From an uncultured Dorea sp. (lineage in GTDB: Bacteria > Bacillota > Clostridia > Lachnospirales > Lachnospiraceae): a DNA stretch of 64,000 nt. How positions within the stretch are numbered: the stretch's first letter is position 1; each line of letters starts with the position of its first letter. The notes beneath the pieces were generated by a model. It saw only the letters and a list, made by a program, of their open reading frames with translations. It made no database searches and had not been told where the DNA came from. Both the position numbers and the translations under genes were made by a program. Below, piece after piece: positions 43,284-52,096 of this stretch. The DNA is taken from contig CANTDX010000002.1 in NCBI GenBank assembly GCA_947652615.1, positions 1 to 64,000 on the forward strand. The letters are read 5' to 3'.

Positions 43284-44870
43284 ATGCGTAAGTTCAACAT
43301 AACTGCGGCATGTAATCCGGATATCCATTATATGGTGGATCTTCGCGCCAGACTTTCTGACATTAAAGGAATGATTGATGACGGGCAATATTTTGTGATC
43401 AACCGTGCCAGACAGTATGGAAAAACTACAACATTGAATGCACTGGAGAGATTTTTAAGTAGCGATTATATCGTTGTATACTTGGATTTTCAATTTTTAA
43501 GCCATGAAGATTTCCAGGACGCTTCAAGTTTTGTAGCTGCATTTGCGCGTGAATTACGGCAGTTAAGAAGCTGTCGGTCATATATGAGCAGTGAAATACA
43601 GGATCGTCTGAAAATGTTAAGGAGCAGGCAGGAAAAAGAATATGTACTTGCAGATCTGTTTGAATGTCTGAGTGATTGGTGTGATGAGGCCGAAAGAGGG
43701 ATCGTACTAATGGTTGATGAGGTGGACAGCGCCAGCAATAATCAGGTATTCCTTGATTTCCTGGCACAGCTTAGAGGATATTATATTCATCGGGATAAAC
43801 GTCCGACATTTCAGTCTGTCATTCTTGCAGGAGTGCACGATATTCGGAATCTTCGGCAGAAAATCCGTTCCGATACGGAGCATAAGCATAATAGTCCTTG
43901 GAACATTGCGTCCAGGTTTGATATAGAGATGAGCTTTTCTTCGAAAGACATTGCCGGTATGCTAAGGGATTATGAAGAGGATTATCATACGGGTATGCAC
44001 ATTGCTGAAATGGCACAGTTGATCTATGATTATACTTCGGGATATCCGGTTCTGGTTTCCAATATGTGTAAATTGATTGATGAGAAGATCGCCGGTTCAG
44101 AGTGTTATCCGACAAGATCGGACGCATGGACAAAAGATGGAATTTTAGAGGCTGAAAAAAGAATCTTAACAGACAGAATACCGTTGTTTGAAAGTATGAT
44201 AAATAAACTGGAAGACGATGAGAAGTTATGTAAATTATTATTTTCACTTTTGTTTGAGGGACAGAATATACCATATAATCCATATGATGCATCCATCCAT
44301 TTGGCGGTTGTGTATGGTTTTTTGAAAAATCAGGAAGGTACTGCTGCAATCGCAAATCGTATATTTGAAACTATGCTTTGTGATTGGTTTCTCTCGCAGG
44401 AGATTACAGAGAGTGACATATCAAAAGCGGGCGCATTGGAAAAGAATCAATTTATTCAAAGCGGACGATTAGATATGGAATTAATTCTCAAAAAGTTTGT
44501 CGAGCATTTTAATGATTTATATGGTGACAGAGCAGAAAGATTCTTAGAAGAAGATGGAAGACGCTTTTTCCTGTTATATCTTCGACCGATCATCAATGGA
44601 GCGGGGAACTATTATATAGAGGCGCAGACAAGGGATCAGCGGCGTACAGATGTGATTGTGGATTATCACGGTGAACAATTTATCCTGGAAATGAAGCTGT
44701 GGCATGGAGAAGAATATAATACACGCGGGGAGAGACAGCTCTGTGAATATCTGGATTACTATCATATTCAGAAGGGATATATGTTGAGTTTTAATTTTAA
44801 TAAAAACAAACAGACCGGTGTAAAGACAATTCGATTAGAGGGAAAAGTAATTGTAGAGGCGGTCGTATAG
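43284..44870 (+). CDS. AAA-like ATPase / PD-(D/E)XK nuclease fusion protein (type B, copy 2)
   Basis: 528-residue paralogue of the protein at 13409. Walker A-like RARQYGKTT (Lys47), Walker B IVLMVDEVDSASNNQ (Asp145-Glu146), the shared block QSVILAGVHDIRNLRQKIR, and nuclease core RTDVIVDY (Asp456) plus FILEMKLWHG (Glu469, Lys471). The two copies share long stretches, including the C-terminal tail GYMLSFNFN and VEAVV. The start ATG follows AAAGGAGG and an independent promoter. It sits after the ECF/ABC operon with no obvious functional link. Confidence 0.88.
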   Translation: MRKFNITAACNPDIHYMVDLRARLSDIKGMIDDGQYFVINRARQYGKTTTLNALERFLSSDYIVVYLDFQFLSHEDFQDASSFVAAFARELRQLRSCRSYMSSEIQDRLKMLRSRQEKEYVLADLFECLSDWCDEAERGIVLMVDEVDSASNNQVFLDFLAQLRGYYIHRDKRPTFQSVILAGVHDIRNLRQKIRSDTEHKHNSPWNIASRFDIEMSFSSKDIAGMLRDYEEDYHTGMHIAEMAQLIYDYTSGYPVLVSNMCKLIDEKIAGSECYPTRSDAWTKDGILEAEKRILTDRIPLFESMINKLEDDEKLCKLLFSLLFEGQNIPYNPYDASIHLAVVYGFLKNQEGTAAIANRIFETMLCDWFLSQEITESDISKAGALEKNQFIQSGRLDMELILKKFVEHFNDLYGDRAERFLEEDGRRFFLLYLRPIINGAGNYYIEAQTRDQRRTDVIVDYHGEQFILEMKLWHGEEYNTRGERQLCEYLDYYHIQKGYMLSFNFNKNKQTGVKTIRLEGKVIVEAVV

Positions 44871-44886
44871 TGTCAAGCGAAGGAAC

Positions 44887-44918
44887 GGCTATCCCAAGGC
44901 AGGGATAGCCATCTTGTC
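44887..44918. terminator. Terminator between type B gene and MATE gene
   Basis: GGCTATCCC pairs with GGGATAGCC across six bases, then ATCTTGTCTATTTT on the plus strand. It serves the convergent pair. Confidence 0.7.
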
Positions 44919-44929
44919 TATTTTCCTTT

Positions 44930-46336
44930 TTAGCCTCTCTTCATCGACAGCGCCTCCTTGAATTCCGGCAGCGCCGCCCTTCCAAGCTCTGTTACGGGCT
45001 TGATCCATTTCCCGCTCCTGGTGTACCATAGTTCGAAGACCAGCCGGATCAGCTCATCCGTATATATGAAGGCGAATACTGCAAGGAACGGTAGATGCAG
45101 TATCATACCGGCAATCCAGGTCGCCGGAACACTCACGGTGAACAGGCAGATGATCTCCAGCAGAGTTCCGAATACGGATTCACCCCCGGCACGGTAGCAG
45201 CTGTTCATGATATAGTTGCAGGTGCGGATGGTTCCTGCGGCCAGGTAGATCAGGATCATGTATTTCCCATAGAACATGGCATCCGTCCCCAGGCCGAACA
45301 GGGACAGCATCGGTCTGTTTAAGGTCAGGCCGGTCAGGCTGATGCAGAAGGTGATCGCCGGACACAGGATGGCGAATTTCTTCACATACTGGTAGCCGTT
45401 CATGAGATGCCCGGAGCCGACTTCCTTGCCGACCACCACGGAAGACGCGTCGGCAAGTCCGCCGAAGAAGGCGAATACGAAGCCTTCCAGGACACGGAAT
45501 GCCGCCATAGCCGCGATGGCCGATTCCGATTGATGGCCGATTACGATATTGATCAACATCTGTCCGATCCCGTAGAACAGTTCATTGAAGATGATCGGGA
45601 GACATTTCCCCATATATTCCTTGAGGAATCCATCCTGCCAGGAGAACATATCCTTCAGCCTCAGTACAAGCGTATTCTTATCCCTCATCAGGAAAATGAA
45701 CAGCACGATGATATTGACAACGCCGGATACCAAAGTGCCGACCGCGGCGCCTGCCGCACCCATCTTAGGCATGCCGAAACGTCCGTAGATCAGGACCCAG
45801 TTCAGGACGAAATTCGTGATCAGCGCAAGGATCGAGCTGATCAAAGGCGGCTTCACCCGTTCGGTCGAGCGCATCAGGAAGCTTACGATCATGGCAAGAA
45901 CCTGGAGGGGATATGCAAAGCCTACGATCCGGATATAAGGAGCGCCGATCGCGATGATTGCTTCTTTGTCCGTATAGATCCCCAGTATGAATTCCGGGTT
46001 GGCAACTGCCGTTCCGCCAAACAATAAGGATATTACCAGCATACAGGTAAGCGCCAGGCCAAAGGCACGGTTGATGCCCTTCTCGTTGCGCGCACCCCAG
46101 TATTGTGAGAAAAACAGCAGCCCTCCGCTTGCGAAACCAAAATAGCTGGAGAAAAATAAGGATGTGATCTGAGAGCAGATCCCAACCGCCGCTACGGATA
46201 ATTCACCCTGGCTTCCGATCATGATGGTGTCTACCATACTCGCCGTGGTGGACAGGAAATTCTGGAACGCGATAGGCAATGCGATTGTAAATACGATCCG
46301 AAAGAAATTTCCCCAATTCGTTTTCTCGTTTTTCAT
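44930..46336 (-). CDS. MATE family efflux transporter
   Basis: Intact cation-coupled multidrug/toxin exporter, 468 residues, twelve helices. N-terminal IALPIAFQNFLSTTASMVDTIMIG and FASGGLLFFSQYWGARNEKG, second-half LPIIFNELFYGIGQMLINI and VVGKEVGSG are typical of the family. AGAGGAAGTGACGC precedes the ATG. It belongs to a different MATE branch from the two broken MepA-like genes in this window and is the only complete one. Confidence 0.92.
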   Translation of the reverse strand: MKNEKTNWGNFFRIVFTIALPIAFQNFLSTTASMVDTIMIGSQGELSVAAVGICSQITSLFFSSYFGFASGGLLFFSQYWGARNEKGINRAFGLALTCMLVISLLFGGTAVANPEFILGIYTDKEAIIAIGAPYIRIVGFAYPLQVLAMIVSFLMRSTERVKPPLISSILALITNFVLNWVLIYGRFGMPKMGAAGAAVGTLVSGVVNIIVLFIFLMRDKNTLVLRLKDMFSWQDGFLKEYMGKCLPIIFNELFYGIGQMLINIVIGHQSESAIAAMAAFRVLEGFVFAFFGGLADASSVVVGKEVGSGHLMNGYQYVKKFAILCPAITFCISLTGLTLNRPMLSLFGLGTDAMFYGKYMILIYLAAGTIRTCNYIMNSCYRAGGESVFGTLLEIICLFTVSVPATWIAGMILHLPFLAVFAFIYTDELIRLVFELWYTRSGKWIKPVTELGRAALPEFKEALSMKRG

Positions 46337-46387
46337 GCGTCACTTCCTCTCATTATGTATTCTCCTGGGATAAGGCCAGTATTATCC

Positions 46388-46415
46388 ATTATACGTTGAA
46401 ATGTTTATTTGTCAA
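46388..46415 (-). promoter_or_regulatory. Promoter of the MATE gene
   Basis: Minus-strand TTGACA (46415-46410) and TATAAT (46393-46388), 16 bases apart. The -35 lies inside the last codons of the GH43 gene. Confidence 0.68.
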
Positions 46416-48045
46416 TAGAGAGAGGGAGATATTCAAAAAAATCAAAATCCGCATAATGCTGGTGTTTGACTCTGTCAGCGCAGGTAATTCCAACCATCGT
46501 TCCTGTAAATTCTCCGTATTTACAATATTCATCTGAAAACTTCGTTGTATCGAATATCTGCCCGATTTTATGATAATCCTCATTATCATAACTCCATTCA
46601 AACCAGGACTTTCTTCCTTCGATATAGAGGCGCAGATAAATCGGTCTGTCTTCCACGGGAAGTCTGGTATTCAGAAATTCCGTTTTCTCTCCATTTTCAA
46701 GATAGATAATAGAAATCGCACTTTGCTTCAAAGTCTCACTGTAGTATTTCCTCAGATTAATATAGTTCATATTATCATAATATAAAATCAATCCCGCGCT
46801 ATGTTGATGTATCTCTGGCTGGAACTCCATTTTTGTCGTTATCCTTGCATATACGCTGGTCAGCTTCCGTGCCAGAATACTCACTTTATTCAAAGACGTC
46901 CTTGATTCTTGCCCCCGAATCCTGACATAACCGGGGCGTGCGTTCACATCCGCAAAGCGTGAGGGCATGATTCGAGGCGCATAATAATAATTGCCTAACT
47001 CCGGTCCGTCAAAATCGTCAAATACTACGGCTTCCTGCACGGGCGCTTCCGGAAGCATGCTTTCCGGCACGTCCACCTTTGCCAGATTACTTCCATCCGC
47101 CATACGAAGCCATCCGTCATCGGTCCACTTCATTTTCTGAATCGCGGTTTCCCGTCCAAGAGTACACCTAAGTTCCGGCACAAAGGGCCTTGCGCAAAGG
47201 TGAACCAAGTATACTTCACCCGTCGGAAGTTCTACATAGCTTCCATGCCCGGATTTCTGCAAGACGGTCTCTGGGTTGTAATATCTGGTTTTAAGATGAT
47301 CCGGGTCATGCCGTTCAAAGGACTCTTGCGGAACACTGGTCACAATAGGATTTGCCGGATCTTTTTCATAGGGACCCCATACATTCTGGGAACGCCCCAT
47401 AGTCACGCAATGATTATACCCGGTACCGCCTTCCGCACACATAATATAATAGAAATCTCCCCGTTTTGTTAAATGGGGCGCCTCAATACATCCCCTGTCT
47501 GTACCGCCTCTCCACATTCTCTTTGGATAACCGATGATTTCCTTCTTCTTTGGTGAATACTCTGCCATACAGATCGTGCCGGGTTTCTCGTAGCCTTCCC
47601 TGGTTTCCCATTCCAAAGATACGATATACTTTTTCCCGTCGTCATCGTGAAAAATAGACGCATCAAAACCAGAAGAATGCAGGTATACAGGTTCGCTCCA
47701 CGGCCCGCGGATATCCTTCGAAGTAATGAGAAAATTATCTACGTCAAAATACCGTGCATTCATAGAATTCATAACGCCGTAGATCACATAGAACAGATCT
47801 TCTGCTTCACAATAGGTCAGGCACGGAGCCCAGATCCCCTTTGCACTTGGAAGCTTCTTTAGATCCACTTCTTCATCATCCGTCAGAACATGGGTATATA
47901 ATTCCCAGTTTTTTAGATCTTTGGAGTGATACACCGGAATACCCGGGAACCACTCGAAAGTAGATACTGCGATATAATAATCGTCTCCTTTTCTGCAAAT
48001 ACATGGATCCGGATTGGAACCGGGAAGTATGGGGTTCTTAATCAT
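46405..48045 (-). CDS. Glycoside hydrolase family 43 (beta-xylosidase/arabinofuranosidase type)
   Basis: 546 residues with no signal peptide, so it acts inside the cell on imported oligosaccharides. Five-bladed propeller with catalytic Asp in GSNPDPCICRKGDDYY, Asp in FDASIFHDDDGKKY and Glu in RGCIEAPHL. A C-terminal beta-sandwich (residues about 345-540, FDDFDGPELGNYYYAPR) is the accessory domain of beta-xylosidase-type GH43. ATG 48045 has GAGGAGAG upstream; the frame extends upstream without a site. It is second in an operon with the GH5 gene. Confidence 0.93.
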   Translation of the reverse strand: MIKNPILPGSNPDPCICRKGDDYYIAVSTFEWFPGIPVYHSKDLKNWELYTHVLTDDEEVDLKKLPSAKGIWAPCLTYCEAEDLFYVIYGVMNSMNARYFDVDNFLITSKDIRGPWSEPVYLHSSGFDASIFHDDDGKKYIVSLEWETREGYEKPGTICMAEYSPKKKEIIGYPKRMWRGGTDRGCIEAPHLTKRGDFYYIMCAEGGTGYNHCVTMGRSQNVWGPYEKDPANPIVTSVPQESFERHDPDHLKTRYYNPETVLQKSGHGSYVELPTGEVYLVHLCARPFVPELRCTLGRETAIQKMKWTDDGWLRMADGSNLAKVDVPESMLPEAPVQEAVVFDDFDGPELGNYYYAPRIMPSRFADVNARPGYVRIRGQESRTSLNKVSILARKLTSVYARITTKMEFQPEIHQHSAGLILYYDNMNYINLRKYYSETLKQSAISIIYLENGEKTEFLNTRLPVEDRPIYLRLYIEGRKSWFEWSYDNEDYHKIGQIFDTTKFSDEYCKYGEFTGTMVGITCADRVKHQHYADFDFFEYLPLSIDK

Positions 48046-48068
48046 ATATTCTACTCTCCTCTCACGTA

Positions 48069-49241
48069 TTACCCTTCTGCCGGGAACCAGCCTTCGTCTA
48101 CGCTCTTTCCGAAATCCCAGCTGTCCCATCCGCTCCATACCGGTTCGTTCACAGTATCCAGAAGCAGTTTATAGCTCCAATAGAAATACCCGGATCCCTG
48201 ATTCCATGCTTCTAACTGTGCATTTGCAAGTTGTCTGTATATCTCTTTCTTCGTATCCGCGTCCATTGTCTTTTTGTCTGTAGTAAGATCTACTCCATTC
48301 AAAACAGACTGACCGCCTTTGGTATCCGTTCCCACCGCAAGGCTGTTAAACAGGCACCATTCTCCGCATATTACGTCCACGTATTGCTGTACTTCGGCAA
48401 TATCCTTCGCGAAAACATCCCTGATGTATTCCAGATATCCTTCCAAAGTCTGCTCACATCCCATCATCTCCGCACTCATCAGGTATTGGTGTGTATCCAG
48501 GATGACGTGATCGTATTTTGCTTCTTCGAAGAACTCTTTCCAATCCTTTAACCGGAACGCGTCATGGAATACGATATATTTATCCTCTGCCAGATGCGGG
48601 CGGATCCGGCTGTGCGCGTCGTGGTAGAATCCCTTCAAGAACTCCATTGTATTCGGCGCGGTACCTTTGGCTAGCTCAGGGTCTACAGGCGGATAGCGAT
48701 TGGGGATATCCATCAGGCTCCACATTGGCTCTGTCACCGGCTCATTGATTGGCGTAATCCCAAGAAGCCCCTCCCTGTGTCCATAACGTTCTGCCAGTCT
48801 CTCAAGGACAGTCAATTCAAACTCTACTTCCTCCGGGATCTGGCTCCAACGGCATACTCCGCTAAGTCCGCCGTTGTCAAATCCATTCTGGCTCATAGGC
48901 GCTGTATGCAGGTCTATCAGAATCTTCAGTTCGTATTTTTCAGCCCAGGAAAATGCCTTATCCAGCTCTGCGATACAGCCGATATACGGCGGACGGTCGC
49001 CAAAGATGAAATAAGGGACCGGAATTCGGACTGCATTCATTCCGCAGCGCTTAATTGTCGCAAAATCCCGTTCTGTTATATATTCACTGCGGTGAATCTT
49101 AATCCTTGCCTCATATACCTCCGGCGAAAGCTGAGTCGGAAGATAATATTCATCTTCTGCGGTAGTTCCCTCAAACAGTGACGGACTCATCCATTTTTCC
49201 AAAACCAGCCAGTTTCCAAGATTTACTCCTTTAATTCTCAT
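48069..49241 (-). CDS. Glycoside hydrolase family 5 (exo-beta-1,3-glucanase-like)
   Basis: 390 residues, no signal peptide. N-terminal VNLGNWLVLEKWMSPSLF is typical of exo-1,3-beta-glucanase-type GH5. Acid/base Glu in GITPINEPVTE and nucleophile Glu in DVICGEWCLFN are present, as is YFYWSYKLLLD near the end. Intracellular, acting with the GH43 enzyme on an imported beta-linked oligosaccharide. An AraC regulator is divergent. AAAGGAG precedes ATG 49241. Confidence 0.9.
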   Translation of the reverse strand: MRIKGVNLGNWLVLEKWMSPSLFEGTTAEDEYYLPTQLSPEVYEARIKIHRSEYITERDFATIKRCGMNAVRIPVPYFIFGDRPPYIGCIAELDKAFSWAEKYELKILIDLHTAPMSQNGFDNGGLSGVCRWSQIPEEVEFELTVLERLAERYGHREGLLGITPINEPVTEPMWSLMDIPNRYPPVDPELAKGTAPNTMEFLKGFYHDAHSRIRPHLAEDKYIVFHDAFRLKDWKEFFEEAKYDHVILDTHQYLMSAEMMGCEQTLEGYLEYIRDVFAKDIAEVQQYVDVICGEWCLFNSLAVGTDTKGGQSVLNGVDLTTDKKTMDADTKKEIYRQLANAQLEAWNQGSGYFYWSYKLLLDTVNEPVWSGWDSWDFGKSVDEGWFPAEG

Positions 49242-49370
49242 CTCTTTTACTCCTTTACGCTTTTAGCATAGTTTAATACATGGAGCATAAGAGTTTATAT
49301 TATATTCTTCGGTTTTTTGTTACATTTTTCGGGAAAATATGAGATAATAGTTTATGTTATACTCGCGGCC

Positions 49371-49477
49371 GATGAAATCTGCCGTGAGTATCGCGCCAGC
49401 CGCAGCCGCAAAGCGGCATAATTCCATATGCGGCTGTGTGCATCATGTTATGCTGTGCGGCAGATTTATCTGGCGCG
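49371..49477. repeat. Nested and crossing inverted repeats upstream of araC-type gene
   Basis: Three arm pairs: GATGAAATCTGCCG (49371) with CGGCAGATTTATC (49458); CGCGCCAG (49392) with CTGGCGCG (49470); CAGCCGCA (49403) with TGCGGCTG (49429). The first two pairs cross each other, so they cannot form together as a simple hairpin. It may be a regulatory leader or a repeat remnant. Confidence 0.6.
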
Positions 49478-49511
49478 CAGTATAATTACCAGAGCAAATG
49501 GGAGGATGCAG

Positions 49512-50705
49512 ATGAACAGATCTTATTTGATGAGACATATTTCCTATCAACTTCATACCTTTGTGAAATATTTCGATATCAACGGTGTATTGACGGAGCA
49601 TTTTTGCGGACACCTCAATTTTGATGATTTCGCCTTGTCCGAAGAGCTTGTTCCTTATTGCTGTCAACAGTGCCGGAAGGCGCCATTTCCCATGATCTTC
49701 GAAGTGGATTCTTCCTTTTGCTATAGTTGGATTCCGGATTGTGACGGAGCCTTTTTGATTGGCCCGGTGCAGTTTCCTTATCCGGTTATCCTTAATTATC
49801 AGTTTCAATCGGACTGTGACAATACAAGCCGGATAACAGACATTCCTATTTGCACATTTGAAGATTTCCTCTGCTCTATTTTACTTGTATACAATCTCTA
49901 TCATGAGAAGGAGTTGGAGCAGGATTATCTTTTTAGGAGCTGCTGCATATCGAAAGGCGAAGATACCGCTCCCCTCAAAGCCTATTCAGAACTGGTATTC
50001 AGGAACCGGGAAGCGGGCAGGAAACATAATCCCTACGATCAGGAAATGCGGGAGCAGTACAGCATCGAACAAGGGAATCTGGAACTTTTGCAAAAAAGTC
50101 TCGAAGAGGATTATATTGGCGAACTGGGGATTGTATCCAAAGACCCCTTGCGCAACGATAAATATCTTGCTGTTGTTGTGATCAGTCTTGCAAGCCGATC
50201 CGCCATCCGCGGCGGACTGACGCCGGAGCTTGCTTTTTCTCTTTCTGATTCTTATATACAGAAAATTGACGAATGTACGGCACAGATCCAGGTTATGCAT
50301 CTGTGCCGGGACGCTGAATTCCAATATGCCAAGATGGTGCAGCAATTAAAGAAGCAGCAAAACAGGAAGCAGGAGAAGAATCCTTATATCGAACAATGCA
50401 AGGATTATGTATTCTCCCATCTTCATGATAAGCTGGAGGTAGCAGATATTGCGGAACATCTATGCCTTAATATCAGCTACTTGTCAGAGCTTTTTCATGA
50501 ATATGAGGGGATTACTCTGAAATCATATATCAGGCGTGAAAAGATCGAACTGGCAAAAAACCTCCTGACGTATTCCAAGTATACTTATAGTGAGATTGCC
50601 GCGTATCTGGGATTTTCTTCTCAGAGCCATTTGGGAAAGAGCTTCAAAGAGGTCACAGGATATACGCCTGGTCGGTATCGAAGAGAATTCTCATCTTCTT
50701 CCTGA
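49512..50705 (+). CDS. AraC family transcriptional regulator
   Basis: 397 residues. A long N-terminal sensor domain (about residues 1-290) precedes two helix-turn-helix motifs at the C-terminus (LEVADIAEHLCLNISYLSELF and YSEIAAYLGFSSQSHLGKSFK, ending TGYTPGRYRRE). ATG 49512 follows GGGAGG; the frame upstream lacks a site. Divergent from GH5-GH43, which it probably activates when the oligosaccharide is present. It ends eight bases from a MATE remnant. Confidence 0.9.
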   Translation: MNRSYLMRHISYQLHTFVKYFDINGVLTEHFCGHLNFDDFALSEELVPYCCQQCRKAPFPMIFEVDSSFCYSWIPDCDGAFLIGPVQFPYPVILNYQFQSDCDNTSRITDIPICTFEDFLCSILLVYNLYHEKELEQDYLFRSCCISKGEDTAPLKAYSELVFRNREAGRKHNPYDQEMREQYSIEQGNLELLQKSLEEDYIGELGIVSKDPLRNDKYLAVVVISLASRSAIRGGLTPELAFSLSDSYIQKIDECTAQIQVMHLCRDAEFQYAKMVQQLKKQQNRKQEKNPYIEQCKDYVFSHLHDKLEVADIAEHLCLNISYLSELFHEYEGITLKSYIRREKIELAKNLLTYSKYTYSEIAAYLGFSSQSHLGKSFKEVTGYTPGRYRREFSSSS

Positions 50706-50712
50706 TCATTCT

Positions 50713-51474
50713 TCACGCCAATTCTCCTCCTTTGTACAAATCCTCTTTATCTACCCGCTGTTTTAATAATAAAGCTAAGAGTGCGGACAAAATCCTTGCG
50801 TTTACCGTACTCCACCAGATCATGATCTGGCCTCCGAACAGGGGCGGCAGGATCAGCATGAGGACCAGCATAAAAACAGGTTCTATAAAAGTTAAAATAT
50901 AAGAATACATGCTTTTTTCCGTTGCATAGAAGCTTGCCGTCGCCACACGGATGATTGCGACAAAAGGCACAGAAACCAGAAAGATCGGTATGATCTTTGC
51001 AATCTCTATATTGACTTCACTGGAAGCCATCCTGGTATAATCCTTTTCCCCGTAACACTGGCTGAGCAGCGGTTGGCATCCGTCGCCCACACCCTGGAAG
51101 ATCAGATAAATGATACATTAATCAGGGAGATATTCGGGCTCATGGCAAGTCCGAAGGAAAAGCGGCCTGTTTAATACGAAGATCAAAAATGTGAAGAGGA
51201 TACTGGAAAGGATCAGAACCCATAATGCGCCTGCCGTAAACTCCCTGGCCCGTTTCTCCTGTTTCTCCGCCGTATTGATGGAATAATAGATTGCGCCGCC
51301 CATACCGATCCCTGTACCGATCGCCTGGATGACTGCAACGATTGGGTACGCAATGTTCACGGCGGACAGCCCTGCGTCACCGATACTGTTTCCTACAAAA
51401 AACCCATCTACAATCGCATAAACTCCCGATAATGCGTTAATGTCATTATAGTCCGTATATTTACTAAATGTCAA
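50713..51474 (-). pseudogene. MATE efflux gene remnant with 5' and internal deletions
   Basis: Two pieces of a MepA-like MATE protein. The first (51118-51474) covers about the first quarter from GVYAIVDGFFVGNSIGDAG to LRTCHEPEYLPD and lacks the initial helix and start. The second (50713 to about 51115) resumes at IIYLIFQGVGDGCQPLLS and runs to the natural C-terminus (LYKGGELA). Roughly 150 codons between them are missing. A promoter (51474-51445) is joined directly to coding sequence. The product cannot function. Confidence 0.8.
51445..51474 (-). promoter_or_regulatory. Promoter fused to the MATE remnant
   Basis: Minus-strand TTGACA (51474-51469) and TATAAT (51450-51445), 18 bases apart. The stretch CGGACTATAAT followed by ACATT resembles the marR promoter at 13322-13350 (CGGACTATAATAACATT), suggesting a common origin. 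Confidence 0.65.
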
Positions 51475-51496
51475 GAAATATTTTGAAGAAAAACTA

Positions 51497-51525
51497 TTGC
51501 TAACAGTATTCCGATATACTATAAT
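51497..51525 (+). promoter_or_regulatory. Promoter of the second marR gene
   Basis: TTGCTA (51497-51502) and TATAAT (51520-51525), 17 bases apart; the spacer contains CCGATATAC. Confidence 0.68.
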
Positions 51526-51563
51526 AACTTTTAAAAAGACTGGATAAGAATGGAGGAGTTGCT

Positions 51564-52004
51564 ATGCTGACTGATGAGGAAAAATTGTGGCAAGTATGGG
51601 GACAGGCCGGTTCATTATATGATTTTTGGGCTGCTTCTAAGAACATTAACTACTATCTACTCTTTGTCCTGTATGCCTTGGATGGACAAAAGGCCATGAC
51701 ACAGAAAAAGATCTGCAATTCTACAGGTCTGACAAAACAGACGGTAAACAATGTGATCCGATCCCTGAAAAAAGAAGGGTATGTCATCCTTTCACCAGGC
51801 ACCGGAGACAAACGGGAAAAGCAGGTTTCCTTAACGGAAGAGGGAGCTTCTTATGCACGGGAATTACTGGCGCCGCTTAAGGAGCTGGAACACCGTGTAC
51901 TGCAGATCATGGGAAAGGACAGAGTACAGCAGATGATTGATTCCATCACCTTGTATAATACGGTCTTTGAAAAAGAAATGGCACGAAAATTAGAGAACGA
52001 ATAG
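51564..52004 (+). CDS. MarR family transcriptional regulator
   Basis: 146 residues: dimer helices (LWQVWGQAGSLYDFWAASKN), winged helix (MTQKKICNSTGLTKQTVNNVIRSLKKEGYVIL, wing SPGTGDKREKQVSLTEEG) and C-terminal helix. AGGAGTTGCT precedes ATG. Divergent from the MATE remnant and convergent with the EamA gene. It may formerly have controlled the MATE pump; the EamA gene with a palindrome over its promoter is an alternative target. Confidence 0.9.
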   Translation: MLTDEEKLWQVWGQAGSLYDFWAASKNINYYLLFVLYALDGQKAMTQKKICNSTGLTKQTVNNVIRSLKKEGYVILSPGTGDKREKQVSLTEEGASYARELLAPLKELEHRVLQIMGKDRVQQMIDSITLYNTVFEKEMARKLENE

Positions 52005-52090
52005 GCCGTCCGCTCGTAATTGAAAATTTCAGGACGGTCCGTTTCAAAAATGACGGCTTTTGATTTCTCAAAAGCCGTTCAAATCATTTT
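52004..52090. terminator. Bidirectional terminator between marR and EamA genes
   Basis: ACGGCTTTTGA (52053) pairs with TCAAAAGCCGT (52068) with T-rich sequence on both sides. An additional hairpin GGCCGTCC/GGACGGTCC spans 52004-52040. Both convergent genes can end here. Confidence 0.82.
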
Positions 52091-52096
52091 TTAAAT

